Source: Ardenticatenaceae bacterium
GTDB taxonomy: Bacteria; Chloroflexota; Anaerolineae; Promineifilales; Promineifilaceae
NCBI GenBank assembly: GCA_020634315.1
Contig: JACKBV010000003.1
Coordinates: forward strand, 62,001-126,000
Direction: 5' to 3'
DNA: 64,000 nucleotides
Shown here: positions 53,641-62,640 of the stretch, piece after piece
Layout of the letters: every line of letters begins with the position of its first letter
Position numbering within the stretch: position 1 is the stretch's first letter
Made by a program: the position numbers and the translations under genes
The notes under the pieces: model-generated
What the model saw: only the letters and a program-made list of their open reading frames with translations
What the model was told of the DNA's origin: nothing
Databases searched by the model: none

Positions 53641-55065
53641 TTAACAAAACGGTTGTAAATGGCGCACGAAATGCGCAATTAATGCCGCCACATAGGCTGC
53701 TTCGTTATTGGACAGGTCTGCTTTCAAATTGTCGCCGTATTCGTCCAGGGCAGAACCAAAGGTTACGTGCAGCAGTTGGCGTGCGTCGAAATCGTCGAGC
53801 AAATCGGGCAGCGCTTCGTTCGACAATTGGGCGCTGGTAGGGACATTTTGCGGGCGGCAGTCGAGGAAGTAGGTTTTGCGATCTTTCTCGAACCGTTCAT
53901 GGCCTAAATCGAGGATTTGCCGAAACAACGGTGCGTCTACCTGGCTGATGACACGCAGCGCTTCCAGATAGCTGGTTCCGGCCGTTTTGACGTGAACACG
54001 GCCGTTTGCATACCGATTGATTACCCGATAAATACTAAATTTGTCAGAACCGGTATGGATGCTCAATTTATACGCATCAAAATGGTGCATGATAGCGGCA
54101 TGTTTCGCCAATTCCGCTTCAAACTCGGCCAAATCCCCCATGTAATCCACGCCTTTTTGGAACTTGCCCACAAAGCGGGGAGCCAGACTAACGACAGGCA
54201 CATCCCGCTTGAGAAGCTCTTGGGCAATGAAGAAATGTTCTTCGGCAGAGGTGGGCGTGTCGGTTTCGTCTACCGACATCTCTAAATCGAAGGGGCGGCC
54301 AGTCAACTGCTGGCGTATTTCAGCCGTGATGGTGAGCGTGTGCGCCAGGGCATGCCCATATTTGGCTAATGCACGCAGCAAGACCTCTTCGGTGAAGTGC
54401 AAGGTAAGGCCGTGCAAGGCAATGGGCGCAGTACAGTAGGTGGCGAGCAGTTCGTCCAAAGTGGTCGCCAGTTGGCTCCAGGGAAGAACGGCCGTTTTCT
54501 GTCGCAAAGTCTGCAAATCATCCGTCTGCGCTTCATTGTCCACATGATCACTGGGGTCAATGGTGTAAAAGGTATACCCCGCCTGCACAAACGGCGCGAC
54601 ATGGGCGATCTCTTTGATATGGTCAGCATCAGCGCCCCAACTGCCACGCCAGCCCGTCTCGAAAATGCCCCACATGGCATCATCCATCACCTGCTGCGGC
54701 GTGCGGCCGATGCGCGTATTTTCGCGCACCGACTGCTGCGCAAAAATGGGAGCGATGTGGCCTTCCACAATATCCAGGGCGGCAATATGCCCCGGCGTTG
54801 CCAGGCCAATGCGGTCGCCAAAGCCAAATGATGTCAGCAAGCCCAAGGGGGTCGGGATTAACCAGGGCAGCCGGCCGCGCAGCGCCACTGCATTTTCGGG
54901 GGTCAATGGACAGAGGAGTTTGCCATTTTGCAGGTCGCCACGGAAAACGGCCGTTTCCCCCTCCACCAGCAGCCGCTTCTCCCCATTTGCCAGACGCACC
55001 AGGGCATAATGCGTGCCCTCATGCTCAATCATTGATGTTTTGTAAGTCGTCATCTTTTGTTCCAT
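53641..55065 (-). CDS. uxaE: Tagaturonate epimerase
   Basis: 474 aa. Recognised from the UxaE family pattern: VMDDAMWGIFETGWRGSWGAD, DHIKEIAHV, FYTIDPSDHVDNEA, FDLEMSVDETDTPTSAEEH, HHFDAYKLSIHTGSDKFSIY and KTAGTSYLEALR (in pieces). Interconverts D-tagaturonate and D-fructuronate, replacing the reduction/dehydration branch through altronate. A second in-frame ATG at 55053 is possible. It lies between kdgK and the SDR gene with gaps of 29 and 10 bp, so it is almost certainly in one operon with them. Confidence 0.88.
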   Translation of the reverse strand: MEQKMTTYKTSMIEHEGTHYALVRLANGEKRLLVEGETAVFRGDLQNGKLLCPLTPENAVALRGRLPWLIPTPLGLLTSFGFGDRIGLATPGHIAALDIVEGHIAPIFAQQSVRENTRIGRTPQQVMDDAMWGIFETGWRGSWGADADHIKEIAHVAPFVQAGYTFYTIDPSDHVDNEAQTDDLQTLRQKTAVLPWSQLATTLDELLATYCTAPIALHGLTLHFTEEVLLRALAKYGHALAHTLTITAEIRQQLTGRPFDLEMSVDETDTPTSAEEHFFIAQELLKRDVPVVSLAPRFVGKFQKGVDYMGDLAEFEAELAKHAAIMHHFDAYKLSIHTGSDKFSIYRVINRYANGRVHVKTAGTSYLEALRVISQVDAPLFRQILDLGHERFEKDRKTYFLDCRPQNVPTSAQLSNEALPDLLDDFDARQLLHVTFGSALDEYGDNLKADLSNNEAAYVAALIAHFVRHLQPFC

Positions 55066-55094
55066 TGCAATCTCTCATCTCAAGTCTGAAAAAT

Positions 55095-56141
55095 TTACCG
55101 CTGTACACGTCCAGAGGCATCCCCTTGCATCAGTCGTTCAACTTCGGGCACCGTCACCAAATTAACATCACCAGAAATGCTATGCTTCAGGCAAGATGCC
55201 GCCACCGCAAAGTTTAACGCAGTTTCATCCGCCAGTCCGCTATGCAAACCATAAATGAGTCCAGCCGCAAAAGAATCGCCGCCGCCAACCCGATCCACAA
55301 TATCGGTGATGTCATAATGGCGGCTCAGGTAAAAATCTGAGCCATTGTAGAGGCAAGCCGACCAGCCGTTGTGATCGGCGCTGTGGCTTTCGCGCAAGGT
55401 GATGGCCTGATATTTCAAATTGGGGAATGTCGCAAATACCTTCTTTGCCAATGCCTCATAACGGCCCGCGTCCAGACTCCCGGACGTGACGGCATGTTCG
55501 TAATCGCCATCTTCCAGCTTAACGCCAAGCGATTTTTGGCAATCTTCTTCATTGGCAATGCCCACATCCACATATTGCACCAATTCGCCCATCACCTCTG
55601 GCGCAGTTTTCCCATATTTCCATAGTTTCTTGCGGAAATTGTAATCGCAGGAAACGGTAACGCCGCGAGACTTGGCAGCCTGTACCGCTTGCAGCGACAG
55701 CGCCGCGGCCGTTTCACTGACAGCCGGTGTAATGCCGGTGATGTGGAACCAGCCAACGCCATCAAAAATGGCATCCCAATCGAAGCTGTCGGCTGTTACG
55801 GTGGCAATGGCGGAATGGGCGCGGTCGTAAACGACGTTAGACGGCCGTTGATTGGCCCCGCCCTCTAAAAAGTAAACTCCCATGCGCTCGCCGCCCCGCC
55901 AGATGTGGCTGGTGTCCACGCCGTAGCCGCGCAGGAAGCGTATGCACGCCTCGGCAATGGGATTATTGGGCAAGGCGGTCACAAAGGAGACATCGAGGCC
56001 AAAGTTAGCCAGAGAAATGGCGACATTGCCTTCGCCACCGCCAAAAGTGGCCTCTAAGTTCGGAGATTGAAAGAAACGCTCAAAGGCGGGAGCCTTTAAA
56101 CGCAGCATGATTTCGCCTAGGGTGACAATACGGGTACTCAT
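55095..56141 (-). CDS. kdgK: 2-dehydro-3-deoxygluconokinase (PfkB family)
   Basis: 348 aa. PfkB kinase signatures: TFGGGEGNVAISLANFG near the N-terminus, ITGITPAVS, CDYNFRKKLW, and the anion-hole/catalytic motif DRVGGGDSFAAGLIYG. Phosphorylates KDG to KDPG. AAGGA precedes the ATG. Eda lies 38 bp upstream in the same direction, so both final steps of the KDG route are co-expressed. Confidence 0.93.
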   Translation of the reverse strand: MSTRIVTLGEIMLRLKAPAFERFFQSPNLEATFGGGEGNVAISLANFGLDVSFVTALPNNPIAEACIRFLRGYGVDTSHIWRGGERMGVYFLEGGANQRPSNVVYDRAHSAIATVTADSFDWDAIFDGVGWFHITGITPAVSETAAALSLQAVQAAKSRGVTVSCDYNFRKKLWKYGKTAPEVMGELVQYVDVGIANEEDCQKSLGVKLEDGDYEHAVTSGSLDAGRYEALAKKVFATFPNLKYQAITLRESHSADHNGWSACLYNGSDFYLSRHYDITDIVDRVGGGDSFAAGLIYGLHSGLADETALNFAVAASCLKHSISGDVNLVTVPEVERLMQGDASGRVQR

Positions 56142-56179
56142 TCTCGTTTCCTTTATTGCGGCGCAATCCGCAAAACAGT

Positions 56180-56827
56180 TTATTTCTCGCGGCGAACGGT
56201 GTTGACAATATGAACGGCCGTTTCCGCCACACGCCTGATCTGGTCAAACTGCCCCTCCGCAATCCACTGCTTCTTGACCATGAAACTGCCGCCGCAAGCA
56301 TGAACCATAGGCAGGCGCAGATAATCGGCAAGGTTATTTTCGCCAATGCCGCCGGTCGGAATAAACTTCACGCCCACGTAAGGGCCGCCAATCGCCTTGA
56401 GCGTTTTGATGCCGCCAGCCGCTTCAGCCGGGAAAAACTTGAGGATGTCCAGCCCTTTGGCAAGTGCCTGATTGATGTCTGTGGGCGTCATCACGCCCGG
56501 TGTGATGGGCATGTCATTTGCCAGACACCAATCAACCACGCGCACATCAAAGCCCGGTGTAACCACAAATTTAGCGCCCGCTTCTTTGGCTTGTGCCGCT
56601 TGCGCGGTGGTTAAAACGGTGCCAGCTCCCACCAAAATGTCGGGATGGGCTGCGCTCATCTGCCGGATGGCGTCGGCTGCGGCGGCGGTGCGAAAGGTGA
56701 TTTCCGCACAAGGCAAGCCCCCATCAAGCAACGCCTGTCCCAAGGAAACGGCCGTTGCCGCATCCTCAATGGCAATCACCGGAATAATGCCAATTTCGCC
56801 TAATTTTTGAATCGTATCGCTCATCAT
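56180..56827 (-). CDS. eda: KDPG aldolase (2-dehydro-3-deoxy-phosphogluconate aldolase)
   Basis: 215 aa, standard length. Motifs: IPVIAIED, the glutamate in CAEITFRT, VGAGTVLTTAQ, VTPGFD, the Schiff-base lysine in DILKFFPAEAAGG, and FIPTGGIGENN. Cleaves KDPG to pyruvate and glyceraldehyde 3-phosphate. The ATG is preceded by GGGGCGAG; a second ATG follows at once. 14 bp after uxaC. Confidence 0.95.
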   Translation of the reverse strand: MMSDTIQKLGEIGIIPVIAIEDAATAVSLGQALLDGGLPCAEITFRTAAAADAIRQMSAAHPDILVGAGTVLTTAQAAQAKEAGAKFVVTPGFDVRVVDWCLANDMPITPGVMTPTDINQALAKGLDILKFFPAEAAGGIKTLKAIGGPYVGVKFIPTGGIGENNLADYLRLPMVHACGGSFMVKKQWIAEGQFDQIRRVAETAVHIVNTVRREK

Positions 56828-56841
56828 TTTCTCGCCCCTTG

Positions 56842-58251
56842 CTACAAATTATAGGCCTGCTTTGCCAGGTCATAAGCCAGCGCCCTGACCATTTCAGCGC
56901 CATCCTCTTCATCAACAAGGTGGCGCACCACCAATCCGGCAACCCAATCGGCGGCGGCACGCCGCCACACATCATGCCGCGCCGGAATCGACGGGTAGGC
57001 GCGTGTGTCATCATTGAAACCGGCCGTGTTATAGATGCCCGCCGTCTCCATCACCTGGTCGAAATAACGGCGCATACCGTTCAAACTGTCATGAAACCAC
57101 CAGGGCGGGCCGAGCTTGACGGCCGGATAATGCCCGGCCAGCGGAGCCAGTTCACGCGCATAGGTTGTTTCATCCAGATTGAACAAAATGAGTGTGAAAT
57201 TGGGGTCGTTGCCAAATTGGTTCAGCAACGGCCGTAACCCCTGCGTAAACTCGGTGGCAATGGGAATATCTGCGCCCATGTCCCGCCCAAAACGCTCAAA
57301 AACCAGTTCGTTATGGTTGCGGTAAGCGCCAACATGAAGCTGCATGACCAGCCCATCTTCCACGCTCATGCGTGCCATTTGCAGCAGCATGTGCCCGGTA
57401 AATTGAGCCGCATCATCACCCCGGCTCTCGCCACGCAGCGCCCGCTGCAAAATCGCGTCAGCCGCATGATCCGATAGCTGTGTAGTGAAGGCCGTCAGTG
57501 CGGCATGGTCGGTAGCCCTGGCTCCCATCTCTTTGAAGTAAGCGCGGCGCTGCGCCAAGGCTTGCATAAATGTCTTGTAATCCACCACGTCAACGCCGGA
57601 AACCTGGCTCAGGGCGTTGATGTGTTCGCGCCAGTTTTCCGTGTCGAGGTTGACCACGGCGTCGGGGCGGAAGGTGGGCAGGATACGGCCGTGCCACCCG
57701 GAATCCCGTATCGCCTGATGATGCGCCAGCGTATCTGTGGCGGCATCGGTGGTACACAGCACCTCAATGCGAAAAGTGTCGAATAAGCGGCGCGGTTGGA
57801 ATGCGGGCGTCTTTAGCTTTGCGTCAATCTCGTCATAAATGGCTTGCGCATTGTGCTCATTCAGCTTGTCGGTGATGCCAAAGACATTCGCCAGTTCATC
57901 GCGCAGCCAGATACCGGTAGGCGTGCCACGAAACAGGTAAAAATGCTCGGCAAATAACTGCCACGCCTGGCGATGGTCGCTTTGCACGCCGCCGCCATCT
58001 TGCCGGGGCACAGCCAGCGCTTCCATGCGCATCCCTTGGGCATACAACATGCGGAAAATGTAATGGTCGGGAATGAGTAACAGCTCGGCCGGGGAACCAA
58101 ATTGGTAATGGGGATCGGCGAACAAGCGCGGATCGACATGACCGTGCGGGCAAATCAGCGGCAATGCGGCAACGGTTTGGTACAAGGCCATGGCGACGCG
58201 CTGCTGCGCCGGGTCTGCTGAAAAATAACGATTAGCAGGGAGATTGTTCAT
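56842..58251 (-). CDS. uxaC: Uronate isomerase (glucuronate/galacturonate isomerase)
   Basis: 469 aa from ATG 58251; AGGAA lies about 10 bp upstream and alternative ATGs are at 58257 and 58260. Metal-dependent amidohydrolase-fold family: CPHGHVDPRLFADP (metal-binding H-x-H), DHYIFRMLYAQG, TLAHHQAI, TFRPDAVVN, MQLHVGAYRNHNE and DDTRAYPSIPARHDVWRR. Converts D-galacturonate to D-tagaturonate and D-glucuronate to D-fructuronate. First of the tightly packed uxaC-eda-kdgK-uxaE-uxuB set. Confidence 0.95.
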   Translation of the reverse strand: MNNLPANRYFSADPAQQRVAMALYQTVAALPLICPHGHVDPRLFADPHYQFGSPAELLLIPDHYIFRMLYAQGMRMEALAVPRQDGGGVQSDHRQAWQLFAEHFYLFRGTPTGIWLRDELANVFGITDKLNEHNAQAIYDEIDAKLKTPAFQPRRLFDTFRIEVLCTTDAATDTLAHHQAIRDSGWHGRILPTFRPDAVVNLDTENWREHINALSQVSGVDVVDYKTFMQALAQRRAYFKEMGARATDHAALTAFTTQLSDHAADAILQRALRGESRGDDAAQFTGHMLLQMARMSVEDGLVMQLHVGAYRNHNELVFERFGRDMGADIPIATEFTQGLRPLLNQFGNDPNFTLILFNLDETTYARELAPLAGHYPAVKLGPPWWFHDSLNGMRRYFDQVMETAGIYNTAGFNDDTRAYPSIPARHDVWRRAAADWVAGLVVRHLVDEEDGAEMVRALAYDLAKQAYNL

Positions 58252-58340
58252 GCTCATCATTTCCTGATTAATATTTGTAGATTGCGGGGAGTAACCGCCC
58301 ATAAATGTAAACCCCGCGCAAGCCAAAAGGCTCGTATTGT

Positions 58341-58396
58341 GTTGCTACTAAGGCAACAACATGATCCTCCCGGAGGTTTTGAACCTCCGGGAGGAT
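58341..58396. repeat. Two intergenic hairpins upstream of uxaC, including the CCTCCCGGAGG element
   Basis: A perfect 15-bp inverted repeat with a 3-nt loop occupies 58364-58396 (ATCCTCCCGGAGGTT / AACCTCCGGGAGGAT). A weaker hairpin GTTGC...GCAAC lies at 58341-58357. They sit in the 164-bp gap between the AEC transporter and uxaC, the largest gap of the block, and could attenuate or process the transcript. The strong element is shared with 47287-47344. Confidence 0.65.
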
Positions 58397-58415
58397 TGGA
58401 CAAACTCATCAATGC

Positions 58416-59345
58416 TCATGTTAAAAGCAGTAACCAGATAGATTCACTGATAACCGCCAGGATCGTTGACAGTAAAACGGCCGTTGACAGCACCGCAATG
58501 CCGACACGATATTTTTGCGCAAACATGTACGCATTAATTCCCACCGGCATCCCGGCAGCCATAACGGCCACTGCACTCCACAAGGGATCCATTTTAAAGA
58601 CGTGGAAAACCAACACCCACACCAAAAGGGGTTGCAGGAAAAGCTTCAGGCTAATAATCAACCATGCTTCGGCAAAGTGGCCGCTGATTTTATAAGCGGT
58701 CAGCGAAGCGCCGAGGACAAATAAAGAGCAGGGCAGTGCGGCCCGACTCAGCAAAGCAATGGCTTCATCCAATGGGCCAGGGATGGGTACGGACAGAAAA
58801 TTGGCGATCAGACCGAAAACCAACCCAATGATGATGGGGTTGCGGGCCAGGCTTTTGCCGGTTTGCACGGCGATTTGTTGCAGGGAACGGCCGTTGCCAT
58901 CACCCCGCTCCACCATCACCGTCGACAAAAAGAAAAGGACAGCGCTGTGAACAGACACCAGCAAAAACAACGGCAGCAGCGCCTCATCACCCAACCCGGC
59001 AGAAATAATCGGCAGCCCAATCAAGACCAGATTGGAATAGGCTGCGCCCATGCCCAAAACACCTTGTTCCTGCGCCGACACCGCAAACCACCGTTTGCTC
59101 AGCCATGCGCCTAACCCATAAATAACTAAAACCACCGCGTAATAAGAAACGAAAAACTGCCAGTTGAACTGCTGCGGCAGCGTCATTTTCGCCAGCGAAT
59201 TGAACAGGAGAACAGGCAAAGCAATATTAAAGACAAAACGGGAAAGCCCGTCATTATCTTCCGCTTTAATCACGCCACTGTACGCCGCCAGATAGCCCAC
59301 CAGCACAACGGCAAATACAGGCACAACTACTTCGATAACGTTCAT
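58416..59345 (-). CDS. AEC-family transporter (auxin-efflux-carrier type permease)
   Basis: 309 aa, about ten membrane segments. AEC family features: start PVFAVVLVGYLAAYSGVI, FVFNIALPVLLFNSLA, AAYSNLVLIGLPI in the first half, and AVMAAGMPVGINAYMFA in the second. GAGG is 6 bp before the ATG. Such permeases move organic anions; in this setting a uronate, aldonate or other sugar acid is likely, but the direction is not evident. Confidence 0.85.
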   Translation of the reverse strand: MNVIEVVVPVFAVVLVGYLAAYSGVIKAEDNDGLSRFVFNIALPVLLFNSLAKMTLPQQFNWQFFVSYYAVVLVIYGLGAWLSKRWFAVSAQEQGVLGMGAAYSNLVLIGLPIISAGLGDEALLPLFLLVSVHSAVLFFLSTVMVERGDGNGRSLQQIAVQTGKSLARNPIIIGLVFGLIANFLSVPIPGPLDEAIALLSRAALPCSLFVLGASLTAYKISGHFAEAWLIISLKLFLQPLLVWVLVFHVFKMDPLWSAVAVMAAGMPVGINAYMFAQKYRVGIAVLSTAVLLSTILAVISESIWLLLLT

Positions 59346-59444
59346 GCAAACCTCGTTCGTGATTTGGTGTATGTTGCCAGCAGACGTGATTTTACCGTTG
59401 TCGCAATAATAAAGCCTTCGTTACAAGCCTTTCGTTGTAAAGGT

Positions 59445-60455
59445 TCAGACGGTCAACCAGCGGTCAAACCAGGCGCGGGCAGACGGCAGATGGTAGGCGT
59501 GCGCACCTGGGTGGATGGCAAGCTGGCAGGCGTCGGCACGGCCGTTTTCCGCATAAGCGCGTTCAACCGTGGCAAACTGCGCAAGCGCTCCGTGAATGGG
59601 AAAAATAGGATCACGTTGACCGTTCAGCAGGCAAAGCGGGCGCGGCGCAACCAACGCGGCAATGTCACCCATTTCGCCCAAGTTCAGGATGCCCGGCACA
59701 TAGTTACATTCGCAGTGCGGCATCCCCAAAATGGACGCCTGAAAGGAGCAAAAGTAGCCGGAAACGACAACGGCCGTTACCCGCAGCTCCAACGCCGCCA
59801 AAAACAGCGCCGTCGTCCCGCCGCCAGAATGACCGGTGCAGCCCAACACACCAGGCCGCACATCGGCACGCCCCTGCAAATAGGAGATGGCGCACATCCC
59901 ATCCCAACAGCGTTCGCCCAAAAGGGTGCGCCCGTGCAGCATGTAGCTGAAAGCGAGATGGCGGCAGGAACGAGCAACGGCCGTTTCCCCCGTTTGTGCC
60001 GTCAGCCGCTCCCCCATCCCCCGCTGTTCAATGGCGCAGACAAGATAACCCGCCGCAGCCAACGCCTGTGCATAATTGTTGTCAAGGTTGTGATTGGCAA
60101 CGGCCGTTTCCCCATCCGGATAATGGCCCAAAATATACTGCACGCCCGGATCATGCCCGTGAAAAGCCAACACAGGCGTGTAGGGCGGTTCGCTTTTGGG
60201 AACAAGCAAATACATGGGGGCTTGCACCCCCTCGCCAACATCCAGGCTGTACGCCTCTTCCACATAGCTGCCACAATCGACAGCCTGCAATGGAACAGCT
60301 TGCACTGGTGGCGCAGTGCGATTTTCCAGGCCCAACAACTGCCCCAGTTCACCACGCAGCGCCGTCTGCCGGGCGCTCAACTCCTCATCAGGTGGCAGAA
60401 ACGGCCGTTTTGCCCGCAAAGCATCAAGATGAGGTTGCAGCCCGAACCGTGTCAT
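59445..60455 (-). CDS. Alpha/beta hydrolase, possibly a carbohydrate acetyl esterase
   Basis: 336 aa, no signal peptide. Alpha/beta-hydrolase fold: AFHGHDPG oxyanion region, VCAIEQRGMGER, nucleophile elbow GHSGGGTTA, the acid segment NGQRDPIFPI and the histidine in HPGAHAYHLPSA. The layout resembles the acetyl-xylan-esterase-like hydrolases found in polysaccharide loci; deacetylation of pectic oligosaccharides inside the cell is a reasonable guess. The start overlaps the preceding gene by 32 bp, so translation is coupled. Confidence 0.75.
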   Translation of the reverse strand: MTRFGLQPHLDALRAKRPFLPPDEELSARQTALRGELGQLLGLENRTAPPVQAVPLQAVDCGSYVEEAYSLDVGEGVQAPMYLLVPKSEPPYTPVLAFHGHDPGVQYILGHYPDGETAVANHNLDNNYAQALAAAGYLVCAIEQRGMGERLTAQTGETAVARSCRHLAFSYMLHGRTLLGERCWDGMCAISYLQGRADVRPGVLGCTGHSGGGTTALFLAALELRVTAVVVSGYFCSFQASILGMPHCECNYVPGILNLGEMGDIAALVAPRPLCLLNGQRDPIFPIHGALAQFATVERAYAENGRADACQLAIHPGAHAYHLPSARAWFDRWLTV

Positions 60456-61788
60456 CGCTATCCGGCACGCCTTTTTTCGCCATCATCTTGCCCAGCGGAA
60501 ACAGCTCCTCAACCTGGACAAGCCGCCCTGTACGCAGCGATTCATTGCTGGCAATTCCCACCAGCACAGACGCCGCTCCATCAATATGCGAAGCTGCCCG
60601 ATTGTACGGATCGCCAGGCGGATTAGGCGAAAAAATTTGCTCCAGCATCACCGGGTCGGCCCCACCATGCCCACCATCGCCCGCCGGCACATCCACTTCG
60701 TAGGGCTGCCCAAACATGGGAAAGACACGCATACGCGCCTGCTTAAACGGCCCTTTGCTCGCCGACGCCTGCCCATCACCCAACAAATGGCTCACCGTCT
60801 CTTCGATGTCCATTTCAATGCGCCCCTTTGTGCCGGTAATGGCTACGCGCAACCCTTCCCAAGGGGAATAGGCGATCAGGCAGTAGGAGAGAATAACGCC
60901 ATTGTTGTAACGAGCCGTGACGGCCATCGTGTCTTCAATTGTAATTGGCTCGCCAAAAACATTGCGGTCGCGGATATACCCCGTCTCTGCTTCGGCATCC
61001 AGGTACAGCCCTTTCAGCGCCGCCTTAGAAGTGAGGAAAAGCGCAAAGGGATCGTTTTGCGCCTGCGGCACGCCCGTGTAACGGTTGTAGCTGTACTCCT
61101 CGCCACGGCCGTTTGCATTCTCACGCCCATAAAAATTGAGCGCCCCCAGGGCAAAAACTTGGGTAGGAAACGCATCAATCCACCAGTTAACCAGATCGAA
61201 ATGATGGGTGGCTTTGTGAATGAGCAGGCCGCCGCTGTTATCTTTTTCGCGGTGCCAGCGCCGGAAATAATCGGCGCCATGACTGGTGTCCAAAATCCAG
61301 GAGAAGTCTACGGCTAACGGCCGTCCCACCTTCCCCTCCATGACCAACTGGCGAAAGCGGGTATATGCAGGCGCATAGCGATAGTTAAACGTCACGCGCA
61401 AAGAACGCCCGGTGCGTTCGATGGTGTCAAAAATCGCCTGGAGCTTGGGCAAATCGGTCGTCATCGGCTTTTCAGAGATGACATCGCAGCCCAGTTCCAT
61501 AGCTCGCGTGATGTAGATATGATGGGTAGCGTCAATCGTCGTGACAATGACCGTGTCCGGCTTTGTCTCCGCGATCATCTGGTCAAACTGTTCGGCAAAG
61601 TAGGTGGGCAGGGGATTAAGGCCGCGCTCGGTTTGGAGACGGCCGTTATACCAATTCATGCGCGTCTGGCTTTGATCACAAAAAGCGACTAACTCAGCCA
61701 CATCTTTGTAAGTGGTTGTGATCGCGTCTACAAACATTCCGGCACGCGCACCGGTTCCCACCAGGGCATATCGTTTTCGTTGACTCAT
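60424..61788 (-). CDS. Gfo/Idh/MocA-family oxidoreductase
   Basis: 454 aa. N-terminal NAD(P)-binding domain (YALVGTGARAGMF; the conserved EKPMTTD lysine-proline motif), then the larger alpha/beta domain with FNYRYAPAYTRFR, HKATHHFDLVNWW and GTKGRIEMDIEE. GGAGGAG lies 5 bp before the ATG. Family members oxidise or reduce sugars and sugar acids. The exact substrate here is unknown; pectin-derived sugars or sugar acids fit the context. Confidence 0.85.
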   Translation of the reverse strand: MSQRKRYALVGTGARAGMFVDAITTTYKDVAELVAFCDQSQTRMNWYNGRLQTERGLNPLPTYFAEQFDQMIAETKPDTVIVTTIDATHHIYITRAMELGCDVISEKPMTTDLPKLQAIFDTIERTGRSLRVTFNYRYAPAYTRFRQLVMEGKVGRPLAVDFSWILDTSHGADYFRRWHREKDNSGGLLIHKATHHFDLVNWWIDAFPTQVFALGALNFYGRENANGRGEEYSYNRYTGVPQAQNDPFALFLTSKAALKGLYLDAEAETGYIRDRNVFGEPITIEDTMAVTARYNNGVILSYCLIAYSPWEGLRVAITGTKGRIEMDIEETVSHLLGDGQASASKGPFKQARMRVFPMFGQPYEVDVPAGDGGHGGADPVMLEQIFSPNPPGDPYNRAASHIDGAASVLVGIASNESLRTGRLVQVEELFPLGKMMAKKGVPDSDDTVRAATSS

Positions 61789-61803
61789 GATCTCCTCCGC
61801 AGC

Positions 61804-62568
61804 TCAGCGGCACAACCAGCCACCATCCACCGGCACAACAGCCCCGTTCATGTAATCGGAGGCTGGCGCTGCCAGGAAAACAGCCACGCCTTGCAAGTCG
61901 GTTGGATCGCCCCAACGCCCAGCCGGAATGCGTTCCAAGATCGCTTTGTTACGCACGGGGTCCGCCCGCAGCGGCGCGGTGTTATCTGTTGCCATGTAGC
62001 CGGGCGCAATGGCGTTGACGTTGATATGGTGTGCGGCCAATTCGTTAGCCAGGGCTTTGGTCAGGCCAGCTACGCCGCTTTTGGCGGCCGTGTAAGACGG
62101 CACCAAAACGCCCCCTTGAAACGAGAGCATGGAGGCGATGTTGATGATCTTGCCCCCGCCTTGAGCCGCCATTTGTTTGGCCGCCGCTTGTGATAGATAG
62201 AAAACGGCCGTTAAATTCACCTGCAACACATCATTCCAATCAGCCGCGCTAAATTCAAAGATGGGAGCGCGACGAATAATGCCCGCATTGTTCAGCAAAA
62301 TATCCAGCCGCCCCAACGCCTGCACCACCTCGGCCACATACCCCTGCATGTCATCCGGGGTTGCGCTGCTCAAATCGCACAAAATATTGTGGTAACGGCG
62401 TCCCAAAGCCTGCACCTGTGCGCAGGTGTCGTTGCATTCCGCTCTGTCTAAGGCGGCGATGTCGGCACCGGCTGCGGCCAATCCCAAAGCCATCGCCTGA
62501 CCCAGGCCGCGGCTGGCACCAGTTACCAGGGCAACCTTGCCTTCAAGTGAAAATAGATTTGTTTTCAT
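61804..62568 (-). CDS. kduD: 2-dehydro-3-deoxy-D-gluconate 5-dehydrogenase
   Basis: 254 aa, classical SDR. TGASRGLGQAMALGLA, NNAGIIRRAPI, NIASMLSFQGG with catalytic Ser, YTAAKSGVAGLTKALANE, INVNAIAPGYMATDNT and the end VPVDGGWLCR are typical of KduD. It reduces 2,5-diketo-3-deoxygluconate to KDG in the breakdown of unsaturated uronates. 15 bp before the Gfo/Idh/MocA gene; preceded by an IolB/KduI-family gene, the matching upstream step. Confidence 0.88.
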   Translation of the reverse strand: MKTNLFSLEGKVALVTGASRGLGQAMALGLAAAGADIAALDRAECNDTCAQVQALGRRYHNILCDLSSATPDDMQGYVAEVVQALGRLDILLNNAGIIRRAPIFEFSAADWNDVLQVNLTAVFYLSQAAAKQMAAQGGGKIINIASMLSFQGGVLVPSYTAAKSGVAGLTKALANELAAHHINVNAIAPGYMATDNTAPLRADPVRNKAILERIPAGRWGDPTDLQGVAVFLAAPASDYMNGAVVPVDGGWLCR

Positions 62569-62586
62569 ATTGCGTTTTGCGTGCCG

Positions 62587-62623
62587 CGTATGGCGTACTG
62601 CGCATTGGAAAACACGCCATACG
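62587..62623. repeat. Inverted repeat between the IolB-family gene and kduD
   Basis: CGTATGGCGT (62587-62596) and ACGCCATACG (62614-62623) form a 10-bp stem with a 17-nt loop in the 72-bp gap upstream of kduD. No T-run follows on either strand, so a processing or attenuation role is as likely as termination. Confidence 0.45.
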
Positions 62624-62640
62624 CCATAGGCGATAGAGTT

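Noticed and set aside
59364..60626. A 420-codon plus-strand open frame
   Set aside because: Antisense to the alpha/beta hydrolase gene with its catalytic motifs on the minus strand.
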